Positions 17,141-25,414 of a stretch of 64,000 bases of DNA are shown here, one piece after another; within the stretch, counting starts at the first letter, position 1, and each line of letters begins with the position of its first letter. The stretch is from NCBI GenBank assembly GCA_028283625.1, contig JAPWKG010000015.1, positions 1-64,000 on the forward strand. The letters are read 5' to 3'. The notes under the pieces were generated by a model, which saw only the letters and a list, made by a program, of their open reading frames with translations, ran no database searches and was not told the DNA's origin. The position numbers and the translations under genes were made by a program. Source of the stretch: Acidobacteriaceae bacterium. Lineage in GTDB: Bacteria > Acidobacteriota > Terriglobia > Terriglobales > Acidobacteriaceae.

Positions 17141-18051
17141 TGCCGTGCAGGAACAGGAGCAGGTTTTGCGGGAGCGGCTGCCGGCCGTTGTGTCGGGACG
17201 ATCACGGTACGGGCTGCCGGCGAGGAAACCGGAGCCGGTGAGGCAGCCGGTTCAGGAGCGGCCGCGGTAATCACCAGATGGGCGAACGTCAGGCGGATGG
17301 TGTCCCCTTTATTGGCACGGTGGCCAGCCTCAGGCGACTGAGAGATGACCGGGCCGATCGGGCCGGTGGATTGCGGGACAGCTTCTGCTGCATGGAATCC
17401 ACCCGTCCCCGTGGGGGGAGCCGAGGCTGGAACCGCGGTCGTAACCTGTCCGAGCAACGCTGTTTTCAACCCAAGGCCTGCTGCTGAGCGATTGGCCTGA
17501 CCATAGCTGAGACCGACAAAGCTGGGGAGTACAAAGGCGTTGGAGCCGCCAGAGCCTGCGGAGCTGAGTAGAAGCGAGACGCGGGGTTGATCCACACCGG
17601 CGTCCGGCGGAGGAGTTTGCGCCAGAACGAGATCGGGCTCTCCCGGGGCATCGATGTGGGCGAGTGTGCCGAGATCGAGCTGGTTTCTGCGCAGGTTCAT
17701 TGAGGCGTCATGGACGGTCTCCGCGCTGACATCGGGAATGGTGACCTGTTGCGGGCCAAGAGATTCGGTAACCCGAACCTGCCATCCTTTGCGCACTTTG
17801 GCTCCGGGCACGGGGGCCTGCGAAAGAATGCGCCCGGCGGGGACGGTGGTGGAGTAAAACTGGTTTTCGATGCTGAGATCGAGACCGGCTTTCAGGGCGA
17901 GGTCCGAGGCTTCTGCAACCGTGAGTCCTGAGAAGCTGGGGATCACCGTGTCGCCGAGATGCAGCGTCAGACGCAAGGTAATTCCTGCCGCAATCGCCAT
18001 GGTGGCGAGCATGCAGGTGACGGTAAACGCAATGCGGAAAAAACGCTTCAT
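17137..18051 (-). CDS. Membrane-anchored PASTA-domain protein
   Basis: 304 residues. A hydrophobic anchor lies at about 8-27, followed outside the cytoplasm by three PASTA-like units (about 37-95 IPSFSGLTVAEASDLALKAG; about 104-162 IPDVSAETVHDASMNLRRN; about 172-250 LPSFVGLSYGQANRSAAGLG) and a Pro/Ala-rich tail. PASTA units bind peptidoglycan fragments or beta-lactams in Ser/Thr kinases and penicillin-binding proteins, but neither a kinase nor a transpeptidase domain is present, so this is a stand-alone PASTA protein. It is the last gene of the minus-strand run that begins at the DoxX-like gene, 27 bases after the CDF transporter. Confidence 0.85.
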   Translation of the reverse strand: MKRFFRIAFTVTCMLATMAIAAGITLRLTLHLGDTVIPSFSGLTVAEASDLALKAGLDLSIENQFYSTTVPAGRILSQAPVPGAKVRKGWQVRVTESLGPQQVTIPDVSAETVHDASMNLRRNQLDLGTLAHIDAPGEPDLVLAQTPPPDAGVDQPRVSLLLSSAGSGGSNAFVLPSFVGLSYGQANRSAAGLGLKTALLGQVTTAVPASAPPTGTGGFHAAEAVPQSTGPIGPVISQSPEAGHRANKGDTIRLTFAHLVITAAAPEPAASPAPVSSPAARTVIVPTQRPAAAPAKPAPVPARH

Positions 18052-18078
18052 CGTAAAGTTCTTGAACAGGATAGCGCG

Positions 18079-19524
18079 TTAGCGCCGGTTATCCGTTGCA
18101 GGTTCCGGGTGGATGAAGACCCGGGTGATATCGGGGTGGTCATGCCGAAACGCCGCTTCAAAATCGGTGATGACCGCATGGACGCGGCTCATGGGAAGAG
18201 CATCCGGCAGGGTGCAGTGGCAGGAGATCTGCAGGCTATTGGCCGCGCCGCCGTGAGCACGTGTGACCACGATATCGTGCACATCCAGAATGTCGCGAAA
18301 CTCCCGGGCGACGGCACGGAAGTTCCGTTCGAGCGCTGCCGCCGGAGGCGTTGCACTGGCGCGGTCGATCGTGGAGGGCTCGCTCTCGATGTGGGTCAGC
18401 AGCGTAGTGACGTCTGGCACTTCATCCCGAATGCTGGCCTCGAGCGCTGAAGCGATGTCGTGGGCATCGCGGAGCGGCATGGTTTCGTTGACCTCAAGAT
18501 GAAGCTCCACATGCAGGCCACCGTCATACTGCTGCACGGAGACATCATGAATGTTGAGGTTGGCCCTCTGTGCAACGGCACGGATACGATCGAAGACGCT
18601 CTCGGAGAGAGTCGCTGTCGGAACCGTGGAGGTCATGATGTCTGCGGTCGGCAGGCGGCGTTTGACGGCCTGCTCCGCGCTCAGGGTCAGCTGTTCTGCG
18701 CGCTGGAAGGTGAAGTTGCGCGGAATGGCGAGCGTCAGGTCCACGAAGTAGCTCGACCCGGAACGGCGCACCCGCAGGCGATCGACGGAGAGAATACCGG
18801 GAATTGAGATCAGATCCTGCACAATATCGCGGTGGAGCTGTACACGCACTTCCTGCGGTGTCGCGTCGGTAAGGGAGTCTACCGTAACGCGTGCAAGCCG
18901 AAAGGTGACGAAGAGGATGATGCAGGCAACGACGAGCGCTGCAATCGGGTCAGCATAGCTCAGTGCAGGAACGCTGAATCGTTGGCCAATGTACGAGCAG
19001 GCTAGCCCGACGAGCACGGCCGAGGCGGCGTAAATATCGGTACCGAAGTGGACGGCGTCGGCTTCGAGTGCGTCAGAGTGGTTTTCTCGTGCAGCGCGCC
19101 GCAGAGCGCGCGAACGGCTGAAGTCCACGACGATCGAGCAGATAAGTACCAGAAATGGCCAGACGGAGAAGGCGACCTTCAACTGCGCTGGGTGGCTGAG
19201 CCGGTGTGCGGCTTCGTAAGCGATCCAGGCGCAGGAGCCGAGCATGAGCAGAATTTCGAAGCCCGCGGAGAGGTTTTCTACCTTCCCATGACCAAAGTTG
19301 TGGGTCTCATCTGCAGGACGGTCCGAGGCCCGTACAGCTAACAATGTGACGACGGAGGCAATCAGGTCGATCCCGGAATGAGCCGCTTCGGAAAACATGC
19401 CGAGCGAGCCGGTAAGGACACCGGTGACCAGCTTGAGCAGCGTAATCCCCGCAGCCGCAATCGCCGAGGAGAGGGCGGCGGAACGCTTGGCTTCCGAAGC
19501 TGGGCTGCTATGTGGCTCGATCAT
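18079..19524 (-). CDS. CDF-family metal cation transporter with three C-terminal domains
   Basis: 481 residues. Six hydrophobic helices occupy about 15-215. Metal ligands are visible as HxxxD in helix 2 (HSGID, 49-53) and HxxxD in helix 5 (HFGTD, 159-163), the HD-HD set common in zinc-transporting CDF proteins, plus the HNFGHGKVE signature (about 75-83). The normal protein ends after one ferredoxin-like cytoplasmic domain (about 300 residues). Here that domain (about 222-300) is followed by two more of similar pattern (about 305-385 and about 395-475), each with an alternating strand core and a terminal IxxHIE or FIHPEP-like end. Zinc, iron or cobalt/nickel efflux is likely; specificity is not fixed by sequence. 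Confidence 0.92.
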   Translation of the reverse strand: MIEPHSSPASEAKRSAALSSAIAAAGITLLKLVTGVLTGSLGMFSEAAHSGIDLIASVVTLLAVRASDRPADETHNFGHGKVENLSAGFEILLMLGSCAWIAYEAAHRLSHPAQLKVAFSVWPFLVLICSIVVDFSRSRALRRAARENHSDALEADAVHFGTDIYAASAVLVGLACSYIGQRFSVPALSYADPIAALVVACIILFVTFRLARVTVDSLTDATPQEVRVQLHRDIVQDLISIPGILSVDRLRVRRSGSSYFVDLTLAIPRNFTFQRAEQLTLSAEQAVKRRLPTADIMTSTVPTATLSESVFDRIRAVAQRANLNIHDVSVQQYDGGLHVELHLEVNETMPLRDAHDIASALEASIRDEVPDVTTLLTHIESEPSTIDRASATPPAAALERNFRAVAREFRDILDVHDIVVTRAHGGAANSLQISCHCTLPDALPMSRVHAVITDFEAAFRHDHPDITRVFIHPEPATDNRR

Positions 19525-19551
19525 GGTTGTTTGAGGATACGCGAGAGTGGC

Positions 19552-20295
19552 CTACCAGCGAACTCCACGATAGAGTCCGGCAGAGTGCAGCAGGTAGCCA
19601 TCCCAGCAGGAGTCTTCAAAGCCTGCCTGCTGCATGAGAGAAAGCATCCGGGGAGGCCGCGGAAAGCGGCGCACAGAGTCCGGCAGATACTTGTAGGCAC
19701 TCCGGTCACCGGAGATCAGCCCTCCGATCAAGGGGGCGATACGGCTGAAGTACAGGTTGTAGATCACCGCAGAGGCGCCTTCCGGTTGGTTGGCTTCCAG
19801 AATGCCGATCTGCCCACCGGGCCGAAGCACGCGTGCGATTTCTCGCAGGCCACCGGCGTAGTCGGTCAGGTTGCGGAAGCCGAAGGCCGCTGTCACCAGG
19901 TCGAAGCTGGCATCGGGAAAAGGAAGATGCATGGCATCGCCCTCAACCCACAGGATGTTGTTTGCGGGAAATTTGGCGCGTGCCCGGGCCAGCATCTCGG
20001 ACGAGAAGTCGAGGCCTGTGATGGGTTCGCTGTTTGCGGGACGTTTCTTCGCCAGCGCTGCGGTCTGGTCACCTGTACCGCAGCAGAGATCCAGAATCTG
20101 CGCGCGAGGATTCTGGAGCACTGGGTGGAAAGCCCGGGCCGTTTTGCGCCACCAGTGCCGGTCGAGTCCCATGCTGATGAGGTGATTCAGCAGGTCATAC
20201 TTCGGGGCTATGTGGTTGAACATCGCCTGTACGTTGTGGGCAACTTCGTCAGGGCTGGTTTCATTGGCGGTGCGTGCGCCGGTCGATTCTTGCAT
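19552..20295 (-). CDS. ubiE: Demethylmenaquinone methyltransferase (UbiE/MenG)
   Basis: 247 residues from ATG at 20295 (MQESTGARTANETS). An in-frame ATG at 20343, inside the aroB end and closely preceded by AGGGA, would add 16 residues and is a serious alternative. Family marks: MFNHIAPKYDLLNHLISMGLD, SAM site LDLCCGTGDQT, FGFRNLTDYAGGLREIARVLRPGG and the C-terminal GLYRGVRW. It methylates the quinone ring in the last steps of menaquinone (and ubiquinone) synthesis. Menaquinone is the likely product in this kind of organism. Chorismate from the neighbouring aroB pathway feeds this route. Confidence 0.93.
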   Translation of the reverse strand: MQESTGARTANETSPDEVAHNVQAMFNHIAPKYDLLNHLISMGLDRHWWRKTARAFHPVLQNPRAQILDLCCGTGDQTAALAKKRPANSEPITGLDFSSEMLARARAKFPANNILWVEGDAMHLPFPDASFDLVTAAFGFRNLTDYAGGLREIARVLRPGGQIGILEANQPEGASAVIYNLYFSRIAPLIGGLISGDRSAYKYLPDSVRRFPRPPRMLSLMQQAGFEDSCWDGYLLHSAGLYRGVRW

Positions 20296-20314
20296 GGGAC
20301 GTCTCGGCGCTCGG

Positions 20315-21433
20315 TTAGGCGTTGGCTTCGGCGAGGGTTGCATTCATCCCTGCCAGCAGGTTTTGTGTGGTTTCCAGCAGCTCAGCCTCGGAAACATCGC
20401 GAACAACGGTTGCATCACCAATGCCTACGGGAAGCACGTAGGAGCGCGCGCCGCTCCTGTTTTTCTTGTCCTTGGCTGTCAGCGCAACGAGCACATGCGC
20501 GTCGGCGGAGAACGGCTCCAGAGGTCCATAGGCGCGTAGAACGTTGTCGATGCGTTCCACCTGCGATTCGGTGAGCAGGCCGCGCTTTTGCGCAATCGCG
20601 GTTGCGGCCAGAATGCCCCAGGCGATCGCCTCACCGTGCAGGAGCTGGTTGTAGTCGGTTGCGGCTTCAATGGCGTGGCCCAGCGTGTGGCCAAGGTTCA
20701 GCAGCATTCGGACGCCGTTCTCTCGCTCATCTTCTGCGACGACGTTGGCTTTCATGCGAACGCTTTCGGAGATCACGCGCGTCAAGGCGTCCTTATTGCC
20801 GCTCAGGATGGCTGCTGCGTTGTCCTCCATGTAGCTGAAGAGCTCATGGTCGCGAATGATGCCTGCCTTGATCGCCTCCTGCAGACCCGCGCGCAGTTCA
20901 CGGGCGGGCAGAGTTGCCAGCGTATCGATGTCGGCAAAAACGGCCAGTGGATGGTGGAAGGCGCCGATCAGGTTTTTGCCCGCTGCGAGGTTGGCTCCGG
21001 TCTTACCGCCGACCGACGAGTCGATCTGCGCGAGCGCGGTTGTGGGTACCTGCACATAGCGGATGCCGCGCATGTAGATCGCGGCCAGAAAGCCGACGAG
21101 GTCTCCGATCACGCCGCCGCCGAAGGCTATGAGGATCGAGTCACGGTCAGCACCGTTCTGAGCCAGCTGTTCGGCTAATGACTCCAACGTGCTCATGCGC
21201 TTGTACTGTTCGCCGGAAAGTACTTGAAGCAGGATCGGCTGATGATCACCGAAGCTTGCCAGAAAACGATCCGACCACTGGCTCCAGATCACCGGAGAGG
21301 TGATGACAAAAAGCTTGGCCCGGGGCGTTGCGTGCAGCGCCGCAATACGCTCGCTCAGGTTTGCGAGCAGGCCTGCACCGATTTCGACGGTGTAGGCTGC
21401 GGACGGCGTGCGGACATCGATCTGCGTTGGCAT
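20315..21433 (-). CDS. aroB: 3-Dehydroquinate synthase
   Basis: 372 residues, usual length. NAD site [19 protein letters not shown] (about 105-123), [11 protein letters not shown] (about 138-148), zinc-binding Glu and His in [19 protein letters not shown] (about 251-261) and [10 protein letters not shown]. It converts DAHP to 3-dehydroquinate, step two of the shikimate route. It follows terC by 50 bases and leads closely into ubiE on the same strand. Confidence 0.97.
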   Translation of the reverse strand: MPTQIDVRTPSAAYTVEIGAGLLANLSERIAALHATPRAKLFVITSPVIWSQWSDRFLASFGDHQPILLQVLSGEQYKRMSTLESLAEQLAQNGADRDSILIAFGGGVIGDLVGFLAAIYMRGIRYVQVPTTALAQIDSSVGGKTGANLAAGKNLIGAFHHPLAVFADIDTLATLPARELRAGLQEAIKAGIIRDHELFSYMEDNAAAILSGNKDALTRVISESVRMKANVVAEDERENGVRMLLNLGHTLGHAIEAATDYNQLLHGEAIAWGILAATAIAQKRGLLTESQVERIDNVLRAYGPLEPFSADAHVLVALTAKDKKNRSGARSYVLPVGIGDATVVRDVSEAELLETTQNLLAGMNATLAEANA

Positions 21434-21483
21434 GCCTTAAGGATAGCGCGTGCAGGCAGGTGGATGCCGGTGCAAAGTGTGTC

Positions 21484-22404
21484 TTAGGCTTCGCGTTGTT
21501 TGAAGAGCAGGGAAGCTCCGATGGTGGAACCGAGCAAAACCGCGATGACGGCGAGCGAGGGCAGCGGACCGATCTCAATCCAGCGTGCAAGCAGCATTTT
21601 GATCGCCGCAAAGGCCAGAATCGCTGCCAGCCCGAGATGCATGAAGCGTAGCGACTTCAGCATGGCGGCCAGCAGCACATAGAGCGAGCGCAACCCCATG
21701 ACCGCCATGATGTTGGAGGTGTACGCCAGAAACGGGTGGCGGGTGATCGAGAGCACCGCGGGAATGGAGTCCAGAGCAAAGACGACATCGGTGAGCTCAA
21801 CCGCAATCAGGGCGAGCAGCAGCGTTGTCGGCATCCAAACCAGCTTATTGGCCGGGGGGATTGGTTCGTGAGAGGTGAAGGCGTCGGTCCGGCCCGAGAC
21901 CGGATGCAGGCGCGTCAGCCAGCGAAGCCAGGCGGGTGTCTCCTCGTTTTCCTCTTCTGCTTCCGGCTTCAGCAGGCGGAGTGCGGCAAAGAGCAGAATG
22001 GCACCGAAAACGTACTCCACCCATTGAAAGTGTTCGAGCAGGGTAAGACCGCCGGCGATAAACGCGCCGCGCATGACGATGGCTCCCGCCACCCCCCAGA
22101 AAAGCACCTTCGGCTGACGCTCCTCCGGGATACGAAAGGTGCGGAAAAGCAGAAGGAAAACGAAAAGGTTATCGACCGAAAGAGCTTCTTCAATCGCCCA
22201 GCCCGCGACATACTCGGTAGCGCCTTTGGCCTGGTAGTACGGCACCAGCAGAAGAGCGAAGCCGAGGGCTGCTGCCGTCCACAAAACAGTGGCCCAGATG
22301 GCCTTGCGGCGTGGCTCGGGCATTAGCCGGTGCAGGCCGAACTCGACGGCCATCAGGGCGAGAATGGCGGCATGGAACCAAAGCCAATGAGAAAGCGGAG
22401 TCAC
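21484..22404 (-). CDS. TerC-family integral membrane protein (Alx-like)
   Basis: 306 residues with about 8-9 hydrophobic helices. Two family signatures with membrane-embedded acidic residues are present: EEALSVDNLFVF (about 72-83) and ELTDVVFALDSIPAVL (about 206-221). Members export manganese or other metals and are linked to tellurite resistance or pH response. No yybP-ykoY riboswitch can fit in the 32 bases before it, so it is probably co-transcribed with the DoxX-like gene. Confidence 0.92.
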   Translation of the reverse strand: MTPLSHWLWFHAAILALMAVEFGLHRLMPEPRRKAIWATVLWTAAALGFALLLVPYYQAKGATEYVAGWAIEEALSVDNLFVFLLLFRTFRIPEERQPKVLFWGVAGAIVMRGAFIAGGLTLLEHFQWVEYVFGAILLFAALRLLKPEAEEENEETPAWLRWLTRLHPVSGRTDAFTSHEPIPPANKLVWMPTTLLLALIAVELTDVVFALDSIPAVLSITRHPFLAYTSNIMAVMGLRSLYVLLAAMLKSLRFMHLGLAAILAFAAIKMLLARWIEIGPLPSLAVIAVLLGSTIGASLLFKQREA

Positions 22405-22436
22405 TGCAGGAATTGTAGTTGCTTCAACTGTGCGAG

Positions 22437-22838
22437 CTACTTACGGTTTGTCGCACCGGTGGACCAGAGCGCCAGGGCAATCAATGCAGGCTGAAAGAGC
22501 AGTCTCGTTAGCCGTTTGCCGTCGGTGTCGAGCCCGAAGGCGTTACGGCGGTTCCGGTGCTGCGCCAGGTTCCCCGGGAAGATGGCAGCAAAGAAGCCGG
22601 CCGCGGCGCAGCCTGCCAGGGGGCGAAGCTTCTCCGGGGCCAGGGCCAGCGCCGTACCCAGCGCGATCTCCGCTGCACCGGAAGCCAGGACCACGGTATC
22701 GGTGTCGAGCGGCATCCACGGCGGAACCTGCGCTTTAAATTCCTTGCGTGCGACGGTGAGGTGGGTAATGCCTGCTCCTGCAAGTGCGGCTCCGAGTGCG
22801 ATGCGGGAGACGGTTTGCGATGTGCTGGTCTTGGGCAT
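22437..22838 (-). CDS. DoxX-like small membrane protein
   Basis: 133 residues from ATG at 22838, preceded by AGGAG at good distance; an in-frame start 18 bases earlier is weaker. Four hydrophobic helices (IALGAALAGAGITHL; VLASGAAEIALGTALAL; LAGCAAAGFFAAIFPGNL; FQPALIALALWST) fit the DoxX/MauE-like fold. Family roles range from redox work at the membrane to unknown. It is the first gene of the run DoxX-terC-aroB-ubiE-CDF-PASTA. Confidence 0.7.
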   Translation of the reverse strand: MPKTSTSQTVSRIALGAALAGAGITHLTVARKEFKAQVPPWMPLDTDTVVLASGAAEIALGTALALAPEKLRPLAGCAAAGFFAAIFPGNLAQHRNRRNAFGLDTDGKRLTRLLFQPALIALALWSTGATNRK

Positions 22839-22941
22839 GAACGCTCCTGAAGCCACCGTGGGCTGGATTGGTTAGAGCAAAAGGCGGAAGCGCAGGATGC
22901 TTGAGCCATGAGAGTTCTGTTCGACAGGACGGCAAAGAGAA

Positions 22942-22965
22942 GGCCCCACGCAAAAGCGTGAGGCC
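22942..22965 (-). terminator. Terminator after M28 peptidase
   Basis: On the minus strand GGCCTCACGC-TTTT-GCGTGGGGCC with 9 of 10 pairs, followed by TTCTCTTT, 20 bases past the M28 stop codon. Confidence 0.8.
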
Positions 22966-22985
22966 GTTGTGGAGCGTTCAGGGCA

Positions 22986-23912
22986 TTAGTGCTGGTCGAT
23001 GAGCTTGACGAGTTCCACGAAGAGATCCGCCGAAACCTGCATGCTGTTGACGCTCAGCTTATCCAGAGTGTCTTCGGCCGTGTGGTGGAAGGCGTAGTCT
23101 CCGCGCGATTGGTCATACGGACCGTACTCGTATGCGATGACGTCCAGCACCGGTACTCCGCGCTGACGGAAGGGAATGTGATCGTCTTCGATCGCCATTT
23201 CGTTCTTGAAGACGCGCGAGCTGTGGCCTGTATTCTTGGCCGCCTTGTCCAGAAGATCGAGCAGCCAGGGGGTGGAGTTCTGCTCCCGATCGATATTCAT
23301 GTCTTTCCAGGCAAGCATGTCGGCGACGACGAAGGCTTTGATCTTCTTCAGGGTGCCATCGCCGGACCACTTGGCCGCCAGATGACGTACGCCGTAGAGC
23401 GAGTCGCTTGGTACCATGCCTTCCTTGCCGACAGCCTCTTCTCCATCGTCGAAGACCAGCCATACGCTATAGCCCTGCGGCGGGTGGGCACGGTAGTACT
23501 CGCCCAGTGCGATGAGCAGCGCCGTGGTGCTGGCACCGTCGTTTGCGCCGACGAAGCCGATCGACTGCAGTGGGTAGTTCGTCTCATAGTGTGAGGCGAT
23601 GACGATGATGCCGTCCTTCTTTCCCGGGAACTTGGCGATGTAGTTGGTCATCTCCATCTGTCCGGCCGGGGTTCGGGCGGAGAAGCTATCGGTGAGGAAG
23701 TCGCCTTTTGCCGCTTCCGGACGGAAGTGGGTGGCAATGAAGCGTTCTGCTGCCGCGTGGCCCGGTGTTCCGATGGCGCGGTGTGGGGCGGCTGCCAGGT
23801 ACTCGCGCGTCAGCTGCATGACGTGAGCCCCGGCAATCGGGTGGCTCTGGGCATGAGCCAGAGAGGTGGCAGCGAGGAAAAGAGAAGCAAGAAGAGCGCG
23901 AAGTTTCGTCAT
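22986..23912 (-). CDS. Secreted M28 family zinc peptidase / glutaminyl-cyclase-like
   Basis: 308 residues. Signal peptide ALLASLFLAATSLAHAQ. Zinc ligands typical of M28 appear in order: His in IASHYETN (about 107), Asp in GANDGAST (about 125), catalytic Glu pair in DDGEEAVG, Asp in VVADMLAWKDM, and His in FHHTAEDT near the end. The segment IEDDHIPFRQRGVPVLDVI is typical of glutaminyl-peptide cyclotransferases, which share this fold, so it may be an aminopeptidase or a cyclase forming N-terminal pyroglutamate. It begins 9 bases after tatC, forming tatB-tatC-M28, but its signal looks Sec-type. Confidence 0.88.
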   Translation of the reverse strand: MTKLRALLASLFLAATSLAHAQSHPIAGAHVMQLTREYLAAAPHRAIGTPGHAAAERFIATHFRPEAAKGDFLTDSFSARTPAGQMEMTNYIAKFPGKKDGIIVIASHYETNYPLQSIGFVGANDGASTTALLIALGEYYRAHPPQGYSVWLVFDDGEEAVGKEGMVPSDSLYGVRHLAAKWSGDGTLKKIKAFVVADMLAWKDMNIDREQNSTPWLLDLLDKAAKNTGHSSRVFKNEMAIEDDHIPFRQRGVPVLDVIAYEYGPYDQSRGDYAFHHTAEDTLDKLSVNSMQVSADLFVELVKLIDQH

Positions 23913-23921
23913 GGCGTTGTC

Positions 23922-24821
23922 TTAGTGACGCAGGTGCAGGGTCTGAAGAAAGCGTACGAACGCATGAATCAGGCCAGCCGGTTTGAGAAACCACAGAAGG
24001 GCAACGATCACAGCCAGAGCGCCTGCGATCCAGAAGAGAGCAACCCAGTTGGCACGGCTATCGGCATCTGCGCGCACAAAGTACGCAACGGCAACACCGA
24101 TGAAGTACAGCAACAGCATCGGCATAGCGAATAAGCACATGCCGATCGGGTCCGGTGTGGGGCAGATGATGGCCGCGATGAGGAAGATACCCAGAACCGC
24201 ATAGCGGAAGTGCTTGAGCAGGAACTTGCCATCGACGATCCCGAAGAGAGCAAGAAAGAAGATCAGGACCGGAAGCTCGAAGGTGACCCCAAGGCCGAGG
24301 ATGACGGCCAGAAAGAAGCCGGTGTAATCCTCAATGGTGATCATATGGTTCAGGTTGTGGCCCATCTCCTGAATGAGCACCTTCATCGCTCCTGGCAGCA
24401 CCCAGCGGTAGCCAAACCAGGCTCCCGCCAGAAAAAGCCCCACGGTGCAGAACATGAACGGCCACACATAGCGCTTCTCGTGCGCGTACATGCCGGGCGA
24501 GATAAACAGCCACACCTGATAGAGGATGAACGGGCTGGCCAGGATCGCACCGCAGACGATCGAAGTCTTGATCATCAGATTGAGCGCATCAGTCGGGTGC
24601 GTCATGGTCATCTGCAGACCGATATCCAGCAACGGCTTCTGCATGTAATTGATCAGGCGCGAAGAGAAGATATACGCGATGACGGCACCGATCACCAGGT
24701 AGGCGATGGACCAGAGCAGGCGCGAGCGGAGCTCTTCCAGATGCTCCATCAGGCTCATGCCGGGCAGCTCAACGCGCTCACGTGCGGCGCTGCGTGCGCG
24801 GTCCAGAACGTCGTCAGTCAT
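23922..24821 (-). CDS. tatC: Sec-independent protein translocase TatC
   Basis: 299 residues from the ATG at 24821, which overlaps the tatB stop by 8 bases. It has MSLMEHLEELRSRLLWSI (about 22-39), the N-terminal signal-peptide-binding signature, six hydrophobic helices, the conserved ASPFILYQVWLFISPGMYAHEKRY segment, and a seventh hydrophobic stretch near the C-terminus (FWIAGALAVIVALLWFL) longer than the E. coli protein (258 residues). It receives twin-arginine signal peptides together with TatB. A likely client, the phosphoesterase at 39430, is in this window. Confidence 0.97.
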   Translation of the reverse strand: MTDDVLDRARSAARERVELPGMSLMEHLEELRSRLLWSIAYLVIGAVIAYIFSSRLINYMQKPLLDIGLQMTMTHPTDALNLMIKTSIVCGAILASPFILYQVWLFISPGMYAHEKRYVWPFMFCTVGLFLAGAWFGYRWVLPGAMKVLIQEMGHNLNHMITIEDYTGFFLAVILGLGVTFELPVLIFFLALFGIVDGKFLLKHFRYAVLGIFLIAAIICPTPDPIGMCLFAMPMLLLYFIGVAVAYFVRADADSRANWVALFWIAGALAVIVALLWFLKPAGLIHAFVRFLQTLHLRH

Positions 24822-25317
24822 GTCGTGCGGTCTCCGTGGATTCGGCCGCTTCAGGCGATGTGGGGATGCGGTCCAGCAGGTTGCCCAGCGGGTCTCCGGA
24901 GACGGACGCACGCGGTTTGCGTGCGGCGGGAAGACCTGTTGTCGGAGGCATCATCTTCATTTCGCCGGATTCGGCAATCGGAAGCGCCTCCGAGGGGGAC
25001 GGAGTGGCGGCTGAAGGCGGCTCAATGCTGTTTTCCAGCGCGAGTGGCTCGGTTGAGGACGATGTGCCCGTGGTCGTGGAGGCGGGGACGGCCGGAGCCA
25101 CAGGAGCAGCTGCCTCAATTGCGGCAATCTTTTCCTCGCGTTCCGATTGTTCGACGACCCGCAGCTCCTCTTCCATCTGCATCTTGAACTCATTGGACGC
25201 ACGGCGAAACTCGCCGAGCCACTTGCCGAGCTCGCGCGCCAGCACAGGCAGCTTTTTGGGACCAAAAAGAAGGAGTGCCAGCACGAAAAGGAAAATGCTG
25301 TCAGAAAAACTCGGCAT
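24814..25317 (-). CDS. tatB: TatA/TatB-type translocase subunit with long acidic/Pro tail
   Basis: 167 residues from the ATG at 25317. A short hydrophobic helix (DSIFLFVLALLLFG) with the FGPKKLPVLARELGKWLGEF hinge and amphipathic helix is the Tat A/B hallmark. A charged helix and a Pro/Ser/Glu-rich tail of about 110 residues follow, longer than TatA and more like TatB. No clear Shine-Dalgarno is seen before the start. Being directly before tatC and overlapping it supports TatB; a single TatA/B-type protein doing both jobs is possible, as no second tatA is in the window. Confidence 0.88.
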   Translation of the reverse strand: MPSFSDSIFLFVLALLLFGPKKLPVLARELGKWLGEFRRASNEFKMQMEEELRVVEQSEREEKIAAIEAAAPVAPAVPASTTTGTSSSTEPLALENSIEPPSAATPSPSEALPIAESGEMKMMPPTTGLPAARKPRASVSGDPLGNLLDRIPTSPEAAESTETARHD

Positions 25318-25414
25318 ACAGCCATTGATGATAACGGGTTGCAGGCGTAAACGTCTGAATACGTAAAAGGCTGCGACAATAGAACCACGTTTCATCAGCA
25401 GCAGGAGTGTTTTT

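Noticed and set aside
22405..22436. yybP-ykoY manganese riboswitch before terC
   Set aside because: Only 32 bases lie between the genes, too few for the element.
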